Shown: positions 1-11,774, counted from the first letter of the stretch. The stretch: 64,000 bases of DNA from Aselliscus stoliczkanus (GCA_033961575.1 CM066733.1:65036921-65100920), one strand, 5' to 3'. The notes: generated by a model from the sequence alone, not told the origin. Numbers and translations are program-made.

Positions 1-158
1 TTACCTATGTTCCCAATTAAAGGAAATTTTAAATTTTAATGAGAGGTTAGTGAAAAATAAAGGTGCATTTTTTTCCTATTCAAATTCATGTCTATAAACC
101 TAGGTTAAGGATGTAGTTAAGAAAGAAGGAAATTGAACACTCAAGAACTGATAGTCTA

Positions 159-615
159 GGGCCGGCCAAGTGGCACACTGGTTAAGAGCTGGTTTGGGGA
201 TGCCGGCAGCCCTGGTTCGGATCCCACATATGAGGGCCAGTGATACTGCCCTCTACAGCTAATGACAGCTCCACCTGGAGCTGGACTGTGCGAGCCCCGG
301 CGACATTGTAGGCTTCAGCCCCTGCTGCAGTGGGCTGCCATAGGCTACACTGAGTGGCCGGCAGCCAGCGTGAGTGGCTGGCAGGCAGTGTGAGCTGCCA
401 ATAGCCATGGTGAGCGACCATCCAGAGGCGGACGACCGACCTGCCTCATCCGGGAAGAGTGCAATGATGATACCAACTTGGGCCAGTGAAGCAACGTCCT
501 CCGCAACTAGACTGAAGAACAAAAGGACAGAGACTTGTCTGTTCCCCTTCCCCAATTCCCCAACGCTGTTCCCCTCCCTCAATTCCTCAATAAAATCTTA
601 AAAAAAAAAAAAAAA
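159..615 (+). mobile_element. tRNA-derived SINE, family A, long form
   Basis: A full-length SINE of about 455 bp. The head has a tRNA-like A-box region (GTGGCACACTGGTTAAG) and a B-box-like GGTTCGGATCC. The body contains short internal repeats around GAGTGGC and GGCAGCCAG, and the tail has AATAAAATC followed by poly(A). A 16-bp TSD (AAGAACTGATAGTCTA) lies at 143-158 and 616-631, so both ends are exact. Non-coding; mobilised by LINE-1 enzymes (known for tRNA SINEs). The open frames here are incidental. Confidence 0.93.
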
Positions 616-631
616 AAGAACTGATAGTCTA

Positions 632-1995
632 AAAACTATTTTTTAACTCTAATTTTTTAAATTACTAGTTTCTTAAATTATTAGTTACAAATTACTAATT
701 TGGAGGCAGGATAAATTTTAAAAGAAAATATGAACTAAAATACTAAGGAACATAGTAAGTATTCAGTGAATACTTTGTTAATGAATAAATGAATCAAGGG
801 GAAATTTTGTTTTGCCTTTCATCTCTTTTTCAGCTGGCTAGGGTGTATACACCATCAGGGAATTCAGTGCTTCCAAAAGCACAGCCACAGCATGGCTTTG
901 ATTAACACATCGTGCATGCTAATGTCCCTTGCACACCCCTTCTGCTTGTTAATAGAGTCACAGGAGTCCCCCTGTATGTACAGAGAGATAGTCCATTATC
1001 TTAGCCAAGGGGTGGAAGGAATTTCTGAGGTAGAAGTAAACAACCCCAGCACATAACAGATTCTCAATAATTTTCTAAGACCTACAATATGAAGGTATCA
1101 CTAATAGGTCAGTATCACCTTCTGGTCAACCAGAGAAGGCCATCCCTGTGGTAAAAATTGCCACCTCCCAAGTGGGCACCCCAACTCCCTCCAGAGTTCC
1201 CACTTTCTTCTTTCTACTATATGTCTAACAGTTAGGTCCCCATACTAGCATTATTCTCAGTTCTTCAGAGGAATCATGTGTCCTTTTCTAAATGCCCTTT
1301 CAAGAATACATAATATGTCAGGCACAATGACAATGTTTGCTTGAGAAAGAAATGGGATAAAGACTGACTGACGCCTGTGTCTACGAAGAACAACAATGGC
1401 TCTGAAATTCAGCCCCGAGAAAGGGCCTAAAATAAGATCGCTGAAGAGACGTATAATATAAAGTTGGGAGCAGCAGTTATGAGAATGGAAAATGAAGCAT
1501 AAATGAAAATCAATCAAACTTTATGAAGTTCAACTCCTGGGGGAGAAGAAAGAATGTAGAATGCTGAAAAACAACAAAACTCATGACTTAGCTTTGTGGA
1601 AATTAAATATTTGATCGTTAGAAACATCTTATTAAACCACGAATACCACTTTTTATTTTACCTATAGTAAGTGACTTTTGAAGAAGAAAATAGAAGGGTA
1701 CAAAATTATTTTTACACATATTACTCGGTAGAGTAGCTCTTGTTCAAAACAACTTGCCTGTTTTAACATTGGGGAGCAGCATTCGTTGTTCATGTCAGGT
1801 GACTTACCTGTAGATTTACTGAATTCCCTGCCTCCCCAAATCTAAGTTGTGGCTTTGGCACTGTCCTTATTCACTGTCTGTTCTGTATCATACAGTTGTG
1901 GCAAATTCTGAGGGTCTGTTTGATCTTTTAGTCAGCCTGGGTACCAGGTTGGGAAACCCAAAGGTTAGTTGCCTTGGGTTCCACTTGATACTTTT
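632..1995. other. Intergenic, no gene recognised
   Basis: AT-rich single-copy-looking DNA. The only repeat signal is a segment at about 1300-1356 that nearly matches part of the LTR-like element at 7475-7995. Frames are short and resemble no known protein. Confidence 0.6.
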
Positions 1996-2430
1996 TTTTT
2001 TTTTTAAGATTTTATTGGGGAATTGGGGGAGGGGAACAGCATTGGGGAATCTGGGAAGGGGAACAGACAAGTTGCTGTCCTTTTGTTCTTAAATTTAGTT
2101 GTGGAGGATGTCACTTCACCGGCCCATGTTGGTATTATCATTGTGCTCTTCCCGGCTGAGGCAGATCGGTCGCTGATGGTTGGATGGCTGCTCATGGCAC
2201 CTCACACCGGCTGCCAGCTGCTCATGGTAGCTTACGACTTAGGGGCTGCAGCCTACACTATTGCTGGTGACTCACATCAGCCCAGCTCCAGGTCGAGCTA
2301 TTGTTCACCATCTTAGCTGTAGAGGGTGCAGCATCACTGGTCCTAATGTGGGATCCAAACTGGGGACCTGCTGCTCAGAGCTGGCGCTCCCAAGCCAACT
2401 CTTAACCAATGCGCCACTCGGGGCTGGCCC
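1996..2430 (-). mobile_element. tRNA-derived SINE, family A, long form
   Basis: Reverse-complement copy of the long SINE: poly(T) and GATTTTATT at the left end, the tRNA-like head at the right end. The TSD is CCACTTGATACTTTT at 1981-1995 and CCACTTGGTACTTTT at 2431-2445 (one mismatch). Confidence 0.92.
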
Positions 2431-2445
2431 CCACTTGGTACTTTT

Positions 2446-3617
2446 GGAGTTTTTCAGAAATTGATGAAATAAGAGATTAAGGTAAAGGTGCTCATAGGGG
2501 TTGTTCTGCCCTTTGAAATGGCCCAGCATCATGCACATTGTCACCTTGCTGCATGGAAGTTACCCAGCCCTCCACAGCTCCCTCTGATGGCCTATCCCAG
2601 GACAGTGGGGGGTCCAGTTTTTCAAGTTCAAGACTTATCATTGCTTCCTATAATTCAAAGTTTGCCTCTTAGGACCACTAAACTATTTTTAGGCCTAACA
2701 CATAGTACACAAAACAGAGCTACGTATCAACAATACATCATTATTCCAGGCCCACACCCCTTGAGTTTGCCTCATCTGACCCGAAACAGTGAGAGGATAA
2801 ACTACATATATTTTTAGACTTTTCCTGAATTCCTCAAATGTCATTCCATTTTCTATTTTATTTAGAGCCATTAAGATGTGGCCTTTGTGTTTTACATGTC
2901 AGTATGTGCACACACTTAGGATTTTCCTCTGCCTGTGACTTTTTCTGTGAACCTGCTGGGCTCTCTTTAACTATGGGCACTCTTACCAGTGGCCTCTGGC
3001 GCTTGGATCACTGACTAGTCTAAATCAGACATGTCCCATATCATGCTTTCCTAAGGGCCAGAATCACCTTATACATGAGATACCTGCTCAGGGATTATTT
3101 GTATCTACTAACTAACGGGAGAAATATTTAAGTATACGTCTATGTTTAAAATCATAGAATTTTCCAGGAATCACGTAATGATGCAAAGAGAGAAAACTGG
3201 TTTCTTAAACCCACTAATACACACGCACGCACACGCACACGCACATCCCTCTGAATTGTAAAATCAGCCACATAATTCTGGACCATAGAAGCATCTAGCA
3301 TATTTGACATCTGTGCCACATCTTTTATTAACTTCCCCCTCTTTTTATGTGAGAAGATTATTTTCAGCAATAATCCTTATTTTCTAGATTAATCTCTGGA
3401 TTTAAAGCAATGGTTTAAAAATAAAACACATTTCACTTTAAAATGTTATTAAAATTCAGTAAAATATTTAAGTATATACTCAAATTTGTACTTGCCAAAT
3501 AAAGAGAGTATACTTTGCAGCTTACACTCGCCTTTACTGTTTTAAACTTCAAACACTAATAAAAAACTCTATGTGGTCTAATAGAATGACAGAATGGAAG
3601 CAACTGCTGTCCAGTTT
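2446..3617. other. Intergenic with a short (ACGCAC)n tract
   Basis: No gene recognised. A purine/pyrimidine-alternating (ACGCAC)n-type microsatellite lies at about 3219-3246. Confidence 0.6.
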
Positions 3618-3652
3618 TTGTTTGTTTGCTTGTTTGTTTGTTTGTTTGTTTT
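3618..3652. repeat. (GTTT)n microsatellite
   Basis: Tandem tetranucleotide TTTG with one GCTT interruption. Confidence 0.9.
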
Positions 3653-3886
3653 TGTCTTTACAACTACCATGCCAGCATCATTGATTTTAAATCTACTGTT
3701 CAAGGGCAGGGACGGACAGACATATCCCAGGGGCTAGAGACACTTCAAACAAGCTTAAACAGTCCCAAGCCATTAGGAACTTCTTGAAGCCGGCATGTGT
3801 AGCTGAGTCCCCCTGAGTCAGGAGCCAACATATAACTGAGTTTTCTGAATTTTCTATGTAGAATACAACATTCATTAAAAGATAAG

Positions 3887-4126
3887 TAATAAGGGGTGGC
3901 AGGATGGCTCAGCTGGTGAGAGCGCGTGCTCTTAACAACCAGGTTGCCGGTTTCACTCCCGCATGGGATGGTGGACTGAGCCCCCAGCAACTAGATTGAA
4001 AACACCAAATGGACTTAGTTGCACCCTCCGTTGAAGGACAACAACTTGACTTGGAGCTGATGGGTCCTGGAAAAAACACATTGTTCCCTGAAAAAAACAC
4101 AATGTTCCCCAATAAAGTTAAAAAGA
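3887..4126 (+). mobile_element. tRNA-derived SINE, family B
   Basis: Different body from family A. The head reads GTGGCAGGATGGCTCAGCTGG, followed by GGTTGCCGGTTTCACTCCCG, a middle with ACTTGACTTGGAGCTGATGG, and a tail with TGTTCCCCAATAAAGTT. The TSD is AAAAGATAAG at 3877-3886 and 4127-4136. The tail recalls SINEs of rhinolophoid bats (recollection, not searched). Confidence 0.9.
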
Positions 4127-4136
4127 AAAGATAAGA

Positions 4137-6122
4137 AAGCTATTAATTATGGGCTTCTGTTCTATTACTGAAACATACCTGTGAAGGCAGCAATTGCTTA
4201 GAACTTACACCAACAAAAGAATTTTTAGAAAGTGTATGTTATCACTGACATTGTTTGAAATTGCCACCTTGTGATAATTTTAAAAACTTTTAGTTGGTTT
4301 TTCTTTTGATTTTAAATTCTCTGCAGACATTTCTTCTCTTATTGCCTGCACCCAGGGGATCCTCTCCCCACATTCCACCTTCAGTGCCACCGATTCAACA
4401 GTGTCTCTCTAAACTTGTCACACTCGCACAGGAGACCTTGTGTCGAGGGTCACCCCGTTTCTCTCTTCATTAGCCCATCCATTTGAACTTGGAGCAGTCA
4501 TGTAGGGATACAGACCCAAAGAGGGTGGAGGAAGGACTAGCAAACTGAAGCGAGGAGAGCCCTTGGAAAAGAAAGTCCTTTAACGCATTTCCCATCTTCT
4601 CCAAGGGAAGCTAATCTTGCCTCCCCATGTCCCCAAGTCCCCCACCTGCTCCTCATATTAACTCCATCTGGAAACTTCTCCCTGACCAGAGGAAGGAAGA
4701 GCTACACAGCTCCCTTTCTCAGTGTAGTTCTAGGCCTCCCAGGCCACCTGAAAGACAAATAATAAGCGTGGTGTGTGGCGCTGACCGGGGCTTGGAAGGG
4801 AAACCAGGTTTCCCTCCACTTCAGCTTGAAGGAAGGAAGCAGGAAGCCCTGCTTGGGGACGGGCTGTCCTATTACCCCCGGCCCCTCTCCCAATCCAGAG
4901 TACAGAACCTCTGCAGCACTTTCCACACCCCTCTCAAGATCGGAGGCCTTGTCTGCACAAGAAACAATCCTATGGTTACTCCTAAGTGTTTATACCACAC
5001 CAGGCAGTGGGTCAGGCCCCGACTGAGCTTCACAACTGTGTGAAGGAAGAACCACTGTCATCATCACTTTACACACAGGAAACTCAGTCCCCGAGAGGCT
5101 GACTTGGAGAGGTTGGAACCCAGAGCTGCCTCATGCCAGAGCCCTTTGCTCCTGCCTGGTCTGGGGTTGGCTGGGGTTGAACCCTCCCATGATTCCAGGA
5201 TCTCCAGATACTGGACGATTAATTTTCAGATTGTTGCAGTCCTGCTGTCGGGTGTACAGAATGGGGTCCATCTATTGCTAATGAAGACCAGCTGCTCACA
5301 GAGCAAGATTTAGAAATGTGTAAAGTGAAATTCTGGATAACTTATTAGTATAATATGCATGTGATCAGATGCCAGGTATCTTCTCATTCTTTTCATCCAG
5401 GTTTGCCTGCTACACCTGCCCTTCTGATGAAAGCATTATGAGGAAGGATGAATGCAGTTAAATATGATAATAAGAATGGTGGGTGGGTTTGCATTATATC
5501 ATCTACCTAACTGCTTAAATTCTCTTTTAATTGATCTCTTCCTCCAAGTCAAGCATCATTCGTTCCTTCACCAAATATTTATTGAAAACCTATGTACCGG
5601 GCACTAATCTAGACCCTGGAGATAAGAAGAAACAAAAACAACTGTCCCCTAGGGGTCTACATTCTAGTTGTGGGAGGATGCTGGCTAGCCTCCAGGTACA
5701 TCTTCTGCCTTCTCTGCCCAGCTCTGTGTCCCAGGAGGCCAACACCACAACCTCCAGCACTGGGAGGGCAATGGGAAGAATGGGAGAATGGGAGTTCCCA
5801 GCAGGACACTGAAGGATGGAAGGAAAGGGGAGTCTGGCATTTACTCCCCTCCCCTTCTTGCCAGGCTACAGTTTTGTCAGTGGTCATGGTCCTCCACCCT
5901 CAGCCCCAGATTCTGGGGCAACCCCCATACCCACATCCACAGATCTTGCCAGGATTCTCTGACACCCACCCCAACCTTATTGCCCCTTTATGTCCTAGGG
6001 ATGTCCAGATGCTGCTGCTGACGTAACTGCTCACAATTTGTCAGTTAACCTTCGAGAGTGTCATTTCTTTTTCACGAGGGCTTTGATTGATACAGAAATA
6101 ATGGCAATAAACAAACAAGTTA
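4137..6122. other. Intergenic, moderately GC-rich, no gene recognised
   Basis: Contains overlapping short frames (the longest 138 codons at 4627-5043) with no recognisable domain or exon structure. An old MIR/LINE-2-type remnant lies at about 5020-5110, recognised by a degenerate form of the sequence for a bases-to-fall-back trailer (TTTACACACAGGAAACTCAG). Confidence 0.5.
5553..5690 (+). repeat. LINE-2 3'-end remnant
   Basis: Matches the remembered LINE-2 3' end: CAAATATTTATTGAAAACCT, then GGGCACTAATCTAGACCCTG and a GATAAGAAGAAACAA trailer. Confidence 0.65.
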
Positions 6123-6361
6123 TACAAGGGGTGCCAAAAAATGTATACAAGTAGACACTTTGGTCAATGTTGCTCAACCAGTAGTTTGCTGTAATCAGAA
6201 GTATCTGGATGCTGATGGTAACCATTATGAGCACATCTTGAAACTGCAGAAGTCAAATGTGACTTGTGTTCATATTTTGTTATCAGTATATATTGAGTAT
6301 TACAATTTTAATAGCTTTTTCCTTTCTTAAAATGTGTATACTTTTTTTGGCACCCTCTGTA
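6123..6361. mobile_element. Mariner/Tc1-type MITE
   Basis: A 239-bp non-autonomous DNA element with terminal inverted repeats of about 26 bp. The left end reads TACAAGGGGTGCCAAAAAA. The right end, read in reverse complement, is TACAGAGGGTGCCAAAAAA. A TA dinucleotide flanks both sides (6121-6122 and 6362-6363), as expected of Tc1/mariner insertion. There is no open transposase frame. A related copy lies at 61113-61394. Confidence 0.85.
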
Positions 6362-6418
6362 TATCAGATGAGCAAAAATACTACGTAGAAACATAAAGCA
6401 GAGTCAGAGCTATAAGGC

Positions 6419-6462
6419 GTGTGTGTGTGTGGGGATATATGTGTGGGGTGTGTGTGTGTGGG

Positions 6463-6496
<34 letters not shown>
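6419..6496. repeat. Interrupted (GT)n microsatellite
   Basis: GT repeats broken by GGGG and ATAT units, ending in a longer pure GT run. Confidence 0.9.
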
Positions 6497-6554
6497 GTTG
6501 GTGGAGGTGGCATCACATCCCTCTTTCTTCCATGTTATTGAAAATCCCTTTTTC

Positions 6555-6801
6555 GGGGAGGCCAGGTGGCTCAGTTGGTTAGAGTGTGAGCTCTGAGCAA
6601 CAGGGTTGCCAGTTCGACTCCCACATGGGATGGTGGGCTGCGCCCTCCTGCAAATAGATTGAAAATGGTGACTAGACTTGGTGCTGAACTGTGCCCTCCA
6701 CACTAAGACTGAAGGACAACTTGACTTGGAGCTGATGGGTCCTAGGAAAAACATACTGTTTACCAATAAACTTGGTTTAAAAAAAAAAAAAAGAAAGAAA
6801 G
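6555..6801 (+). mobile_element. tRNA-derived SINE, family B
   Basis: Head GGCCAGGTGGCTCAGTTGG, B-box-like GCCAGTTCGACTCCC, middle ACTTGACTTGGAGCTGATGG, tail CCAATAAACTTGG then a poly(A)/(GAAA)n end. The TSD is AAAATCCCTTTTTC at 6541-6554 and AAAATTCCTTTTTC at 6802-6815. Confidence 0.92.
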
Positions 6802-6815
6802 AAAATTCCTTTTTC

Positions 6816-7474
6816 AACCCTTATCCCACCCCTACTAGCCTTACTAGCTCAGATCTCATGTTACTGGATTTTCCACTGGGTCCTCAATTTTTCTTATCTG
6901 TGTTATACAGAGCAGTTCAGGCCAATCGTGGCTTCAACCTGCAAATGTGTGTATCTCAGTTTCCCAAGCAACATGATCTCCAGGAGTTACCACCCTAGTT
7001 CCAAGGTGATAGTAGGAGTTGTCAACCACCAGGAATGTTTTCTATTACATGTAGTTTGTGAATACACATGATTTACAGTTTCATTATGTGTAGTTGGAAA
7101 GCATGCACACTTTTTAACCATGGAAAGCCTGCAGAATAAATTCCAAATGCTTGGCCTGCCAATTCTTTGTCATAAGAACGACAATGCTCTGAGTGCCTTC
7201 TAAAGCATCATCCTCTCTTTTCTAGCATCAAACCCTGCCACCTGCCACCTCACAAGCAGAAAATCAGAGCTGAGTCTGATGGCTTCCCTCCCACGTTCCT
7301 CAAACCCTTGATAAACACCGTAGACTGGAAAGTAACTAACACTTGTCTATTTCTGTATTTTTTTTCTTTCTGTCAAACATATAGGAGGCCAATGATAATG
7401 AGCAATTTTGGGGGGTTGTTGTCAAAAAAGAAAGTGAGGTCCTGGTAGATGAAGCCACTGGAGGCAAGTCATTC
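6816..7474. other. Intergenic, nothing recognised
   Basis: No gene, young repeat or structured element identified. Confidence 0.5.
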
Positions 7475-7995
7475 TCTGATGGGGATCAGGACATGCTACC
7501 CCAAAATATGATACCTTGGTATATTGGTTACTTGAAGCTGAAGGATTTTGAGAAAATGGCGGAAACAGGAAGGTCTCTCTTATTTTCCCCCACCCTTCTC
7601 CCTGAATCAGATCATGAAACCCTCATGTGAGAGTTACCCACTTTCCACTTAGCAGAAAGGAGCATCCTTATTTTCAAGACAGGGGGAGATGTCACAGGCA
7701 CAATGATAATGTTTGCTTGAGAAAGAAATTGGAAAAAGTTTACTAGGCTCACCTTATACTCTTTGTTCTATCATACCTCTGCTAGGCTCTCCACTCTTTG
7801 TCAAACCTTGCATAAAAACAGTCAGGTTTAACAGGTTCTTCAGGTCCTCATTTCTTTATAAAGGCTTTTGTGTCATGTAAAACTTAAATAAATATGTATG
7901 CTTTTCTCCTCTTAACCTGACTTTCTCAGCCTAATTTTCAGACCCAGCCAGGGACCCTAAAGTGAAAGAAAACTTTTTCCTTCCCTTCACCTCCA
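7475..7995 (+). mobile_element. Probable solo LTR of an endogenous retrovirus
   Basis: Has an LTR-like layout: an opening resembling ERV1-type LTRs (CATGCTACCCCAAAATATGA), an AATAAA at 7887-7892, a pyrimidine-rich stretch, and a purine-rich then T/C-rich end after CAGCCAGGGACCC. No retroviral coding sequence adjoins it. Ends are approximate and no TSD was identified; family assignment is from memory. Confidence 0.45.
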
Positions 7996-8074
7996 AGCCA
8001 TTGATGAAACTTTGCAGTCCACCTACTCTTCTCACCATAAGAGGGAGCATCTTAGTAGGCAGGGTCAGCTCCTG

Positions 8075-8265
8075 GAACCATGCCCCTGTGATGCTCATGG
8101 GTATGTGCTTAATAAGCCCGAGGGGTACCCACTGACTAGGACTTCCACGCCCTCTCTGACCTTCTCACCAGAGTCTCAGGGTGGAGCCTAGAATCTTCAT
8201 TATTAACAAACTCTCTAGGTAACTCTTGCACAACTAAACTCTAAAAACTGCTGCTCTAGAAACTA
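8075..8265. repeat. Possible hAT (MER5-group) MITE remnant
   Basis: Weak similarity to MER1/MER5-type elements, seen in CAGAGTCTCAGGGTGGAGCC, the TCTCTAGGTAACTCTTGCAC segment and the end AAAACTGCTGCTCTAGA. Ends uncertain. Confidence 0.4.
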
Positions 8266-9240
8266 CACGAATGTTCTACTACAAAGCACTTCTCAGAGGG
8301 CCCTCACCTCTCCCCAGAATTTACCTTATTTTTCCATTGTTTCTCATTTTTCTGATAATACCAAAGCAAATGTCTCAGGGACTCATTGCTCCCTCCTTTC
8401 ACGAGGGGCTCTTTTCTACCTGCAGGAGTGAGACTCTGGCTTTAGTGTGGTCAGTTGAGTGGCCAAGCTCAAGGTATCTGACTTGAGTATGGGTAGAGCT
8501 GAGCTGGGGTTAAAACCAGTGGGCTCAAAGGTGAAGAGGGGACATTAGAAAATAGGAGGGTACTGGCTGTCCCATGAGCTCATGGAAGCACATAGTAAAT
8601 AAATAGACAACCAAATCGGTGTATTTGGAGGACTTCAGCTAAAATCCCTATGTGAAAATTAAACAAATGAGGGGAAAGGACAAGTTAATAAAAGTTGATT
8701 GTTTCTTGGGCTCAATGAAAGTAGTTTTCTGCTTATTTCCTTTTTATACAATCACTGTTAATTTTAATTATTTTTAGTAACTTCCCTTTGAACCCATTGT
8801 TTTGAAACTCTAAAGTCACTTTCAGTAAAGGTTGAATTTTGTTGCGAGGATACAGAATGGAGGGGGCTCCACTTTCTCTGGTAAACTCTGGTGAAAACTA
8901 CTATTGAAAAATCTTAGAACATATATTTAGCCCATTTCTTCTATATGAAATAGAGTTAATGGAATTGAACCTACTTTGGATGAATGATGGTTTCCAGAAG
9001 CTTCCAGAGATTCAGAATGGCATTTGCATTTCAATACTATAGACAGAGGAGTTTAAGTTACCTTCCCAGGAACTGACCTTCTTATGATTTGTATTTATTT
9101 CTGCTCCTAGGAACCTTGCTTTGATTCATTACTCCCTTGTGTTAAAGATTGTTAATTTGACCACTTGCTGTTTTCCCCATGAATCTTTTTCTTCTGCATC
9201 TTTGGTGTGAGAAATTTAGTTGGTAACCATAACATAAAAA
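8266..9240. other. Intergenic, nothing recognised
   Basis: Low-repeat, moderately AT-rich DNA. No gene or structured element was seen. Confidence 0.5.
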
Positions 9241-9250
9241 AAGGTAATTT

Positions 9251-9338
9251 GGAGGGCTGGCCGAGTGACGCAGTCCTTAAGCCCCGGTTTGGTCCCACAT
9301 ATGAGGCCAGTGACACTGCCCTCAAAAAAAAAAAAAAA
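9251..9338 (+). mobile_element. tRNA-derived SINE, family A, short form
   Basis: Only the tRNA-like head is present (GGCTGGCCGAGTGACGCAG through CAGTGACACTGCCCTC), running directly into poly(A). About 15 bp of the head is deleted relative to other copies. The TSD is AAGGTAATTT at 9241-9250 and 9339-9348, followed by a long T run to about 9366. Confidence 0.88.
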
Positions 9339-9366
9339 AAGGTAATTTTTTTTTTTTTTTTTTTTT

Positions 9367-9929
9367 AAGCGACGGGGAACATTAGGCATCCAGGACCCTT
9401 TCTTCCCCATCCATCCTTTCAGTCTTCCCTTGTTCAAGATGCCTTTGGATTTTCAGCCTCTTCCTGCCTTATCTATCAAAAAGGAAATAACAACCATAAG
9501 GATATAGTTTGGCCTTAGCCAGTTGGCCACACTCAAAGACACCAATCTTGTATTTCCACATTCACAGTCCACTCTGTAAAGGCTCAGATTCAAATTGTTC
9601 CAAAATGTAGAGAAACTTGCTCAAAAGCCACAGCTCTAAAGCCCTCCAAAGGGGCAAAACTTTGACTCAAGTATTTGCTCTGGATAACAAGTGACTTCCT
9701 GCTTGGCAAACAAAAGTTTCAAAGGGCTGATTTTTTTAAATTCCAATGAACTCTACAAGTCGCCACATTTTGACCACTTACAGGCCAGAATGAAACAGAA
9801 TATCAGGAATATTTGGATTAGATTTTCTAAAACTACAGAAATATTTAAAAATTAAAGGGGCATTACAGCAAAGTAAGAGATTTAGTCATTCGTCCTCTCA
9901 GGAACCTTCAAATGTTAGTGCAGCTTAAG
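9367..9929. other. Intergenic, nothing recognised
   Basis: No gene or recognisable repeat. Confidence 0.5.
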
Positions 9930-9941
9930 AAACACCCCAAT

Positions 9942-10370
9942 GGGCTGGCTGAGTTGCGCATTGGTTAAAAGCAGACTTGGGACACCGGCTCTGAGCAGCA
10001 GGGCCCTGGTTCGGATCCCACATATGAGGGCCAGTGACACTGCCCTCTACAGTTAAGATGGTGAACAACAGCTCCACCTGGAGCTGGGCTGCTGTGAGTC
10101 CCCGGGGATGGCATAGCTGCAGCCCTTGCTGCAGTGGGCTGCCATAGGCTACAGTGAGTGGCTGGCAGCCAGTTTGAGCTGCCAAGAGCTGCGATGAGCG
10201 GCATCCAGAGGCTGGCGACTGATCTGCCTCACCCGGGAAGAGCGCAATGATGATATCAACATGGGCCAGTGAAGCAATGTCCTCAGCAACCAGACTAAAG
10301 AGCAAAAGGACAGCAACTTGCCTGTTTCCCTTCCCCAATTCCCCAATAAAATCTTTAAAAAAAAGAAAGG
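9942..10370 (+). mobile_element. tRNA-derived SINE, family A, long form
   Basis: Third long copy, closely matching 159-615 along its length, including the internal GGCAGCCAG region and the AATAAAATC tail. The TSD is about 12 bp: AAACACCCCAAT at 9930-9941 and AATCACCCCAAT at 10371-10382. Confidence 0.92.
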
Positions 10371-10424
10371 AATCACCCCAATAATTTTGGCTTCACACTC
10401 AGAGATTGTACTCTGCAGAGGGCT

Positions 10425-10590
10425 GCAGACCAACATTAGCCCCACTTGGAAACTTGTGAGAAATTCAAATTCTCAATCTCACCCTGACTTCTGGAATCTA
10501 AAACTCTGGGGGTTGGGCCCAGTAATCAGTGTTTAAACACCTCTCCAGAGGTGATTCTGATACACACAAAAGTTTAATAACCATTGAGAT
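10425..10590 (+). repeat. hAT-Charlie-type MITE remnant
   Basis: Matches the remembered pattern of small MER1-group hAT elements: GGAAACTTGTGAGAAATTC, ACTCTGGGGGTTGGGCCCAG, and GGTGATTCTGATACACAC near the right end. Confidence 0.7.
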
Positions 10591-10839
10591 ATAGCATGAC
10601 TATTTTTACCATAGTGGTTCTCACTTTGAAAACCCACCAGTTGTATCAAAAGCTCTGCATACATTTAGAGAAACACTGGCAGATAGACAAGCTGCTGGGT
10701 TAGTTCACAGGGAGTCCATCCTCTACCCAAAATGGCACAATTATCTTAAACTGAAAACCTTAATCATTAGGGTTCTGCTATACATCTAGCTTCACCTCTC
10801 TCTCCCGCTTTCTCCTCATCTTACTCTCCTTATTCTGAA

Positions 10840-11175
10840 CCTCTTTAGTGCCGTACAAGCAATCTGTTCTCCAGCCTCTGCCTGGAACTATCTCCTTCCT
10901 CCATTGTCACTTGTCTAACTCCCATTGTCCTTCAAAGCCCAAGTCATGGTCATTCCCAGCAAGAAGCTGTTTTTGACTTTCTCTAGTGATGTGCACATAC
11001 CCACTCTTCACTTCCTTCTGTCAGAGCACTTATAACGGGCTATTTGTGTGCTCTTCTGCTCTCCTATGACCCCTATCCCCCACTCTCACCGCCAAAGAGA
11101 GACCCATTGGTCTACTCTTCTGTGCCCCAGTGTCAAGCACAGGTGTTCCATCAATATTTGTTATGAATGAACGCT
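10840..11175 (-). repeat. LINE-2 remnant
   Basis: Pyrimidine-rich text typical of the LINE-2 3' region in reverse complement, ending with TGTTATGAATGAACG. Confidence 0.6.
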
Positions 11176-11204
11176 CAGGGAGGCACATGATTAGAGGGGC
11201 TATA

Positions 11205-11405
11205 GGAGGTTAAGGGCATGGGCTACGGCACCATACTGCCTGGGTTCCAGTCTCAGCTCTACCATTGACTAGCTATGTAAGTTTGGGCATGTTGCTTAAT
11301 CTCTCTGTTCCTCAGTTTTCTTATCTATACAATGGAGCTAGTAGTACAGTGATCTCATAGAATTGTTTCAAGTGCTTAGAGCAGAGCCTGATGAGCATTA
11401 AAGCA
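11205..11405 (+). repeat. MIR SINE
   Basis: Near-full MIR: GGGCATGGGCTACGGCACCA, then CTGCCTGGGTTCCAGTCTCA, the core CTCTGTTCCTCAGTTTTCTT, and AAGTGCTTAGAGCAGAGCCT at the 3' side. Confidence 0.9.
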
Positions 11406-11494
11406 TCATGCTTCATGATTCAATGATAGCAACAAGGACCAGAGGGTCCTAATGTGATTCTGTAGTTAGAAGCCTCCACAAGTCTCTCTCCTTT

Positions 11495-11620
11495 CGCCTC
11501 CTCTCCCTTCCCCTCCTTCTCCACTCCCCTCCCCTCCCGTCCCTCCCTCCCTCCCTCCCGTCCCTCCCTCCCTCCCTCCCTCCCTCCCTCTCATCCTCTC
11601 TCTCCCTCTCTCTCCAAATT
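11495..11620. repeat. (CCCT)n pyrimidine-rich array
   Basis: Strand-asymmetric pyrimidine tract made of TCCC and CCCT units grading into CT repeats. Confidence 0.9.
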
Positions 11621-11728
11621 TCTTTATTCTTCTCTAAGCTGCTAATATTCCTTTCTCCTTACTCTTTCCCTTTCTTTGATATAGCACTCTATAAGTCTAC
11701 AAGAATAGCCTACATTTATAACCATTGG

Positions 11729-11730
<2 letters not shown>

Positions 11731-11774
<44 letters not shown>
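11731..11774. repeat. (GT)22 microsatellite
   Basis: 44 bp of uninterrupted GT. Confidence 0.95.

Noticed and set aside
259..582. Open frame of 107 codons on the minus strand
   Set aside because: Lies wholly within a non-coding SINE; the same frame recurs in the other long SINE copies.
3219..3246. Spaced direct repeats suggestive of a CRISPR array
   Set aside because: Simple microsatellite; the host is a mammal and there are no spacers.
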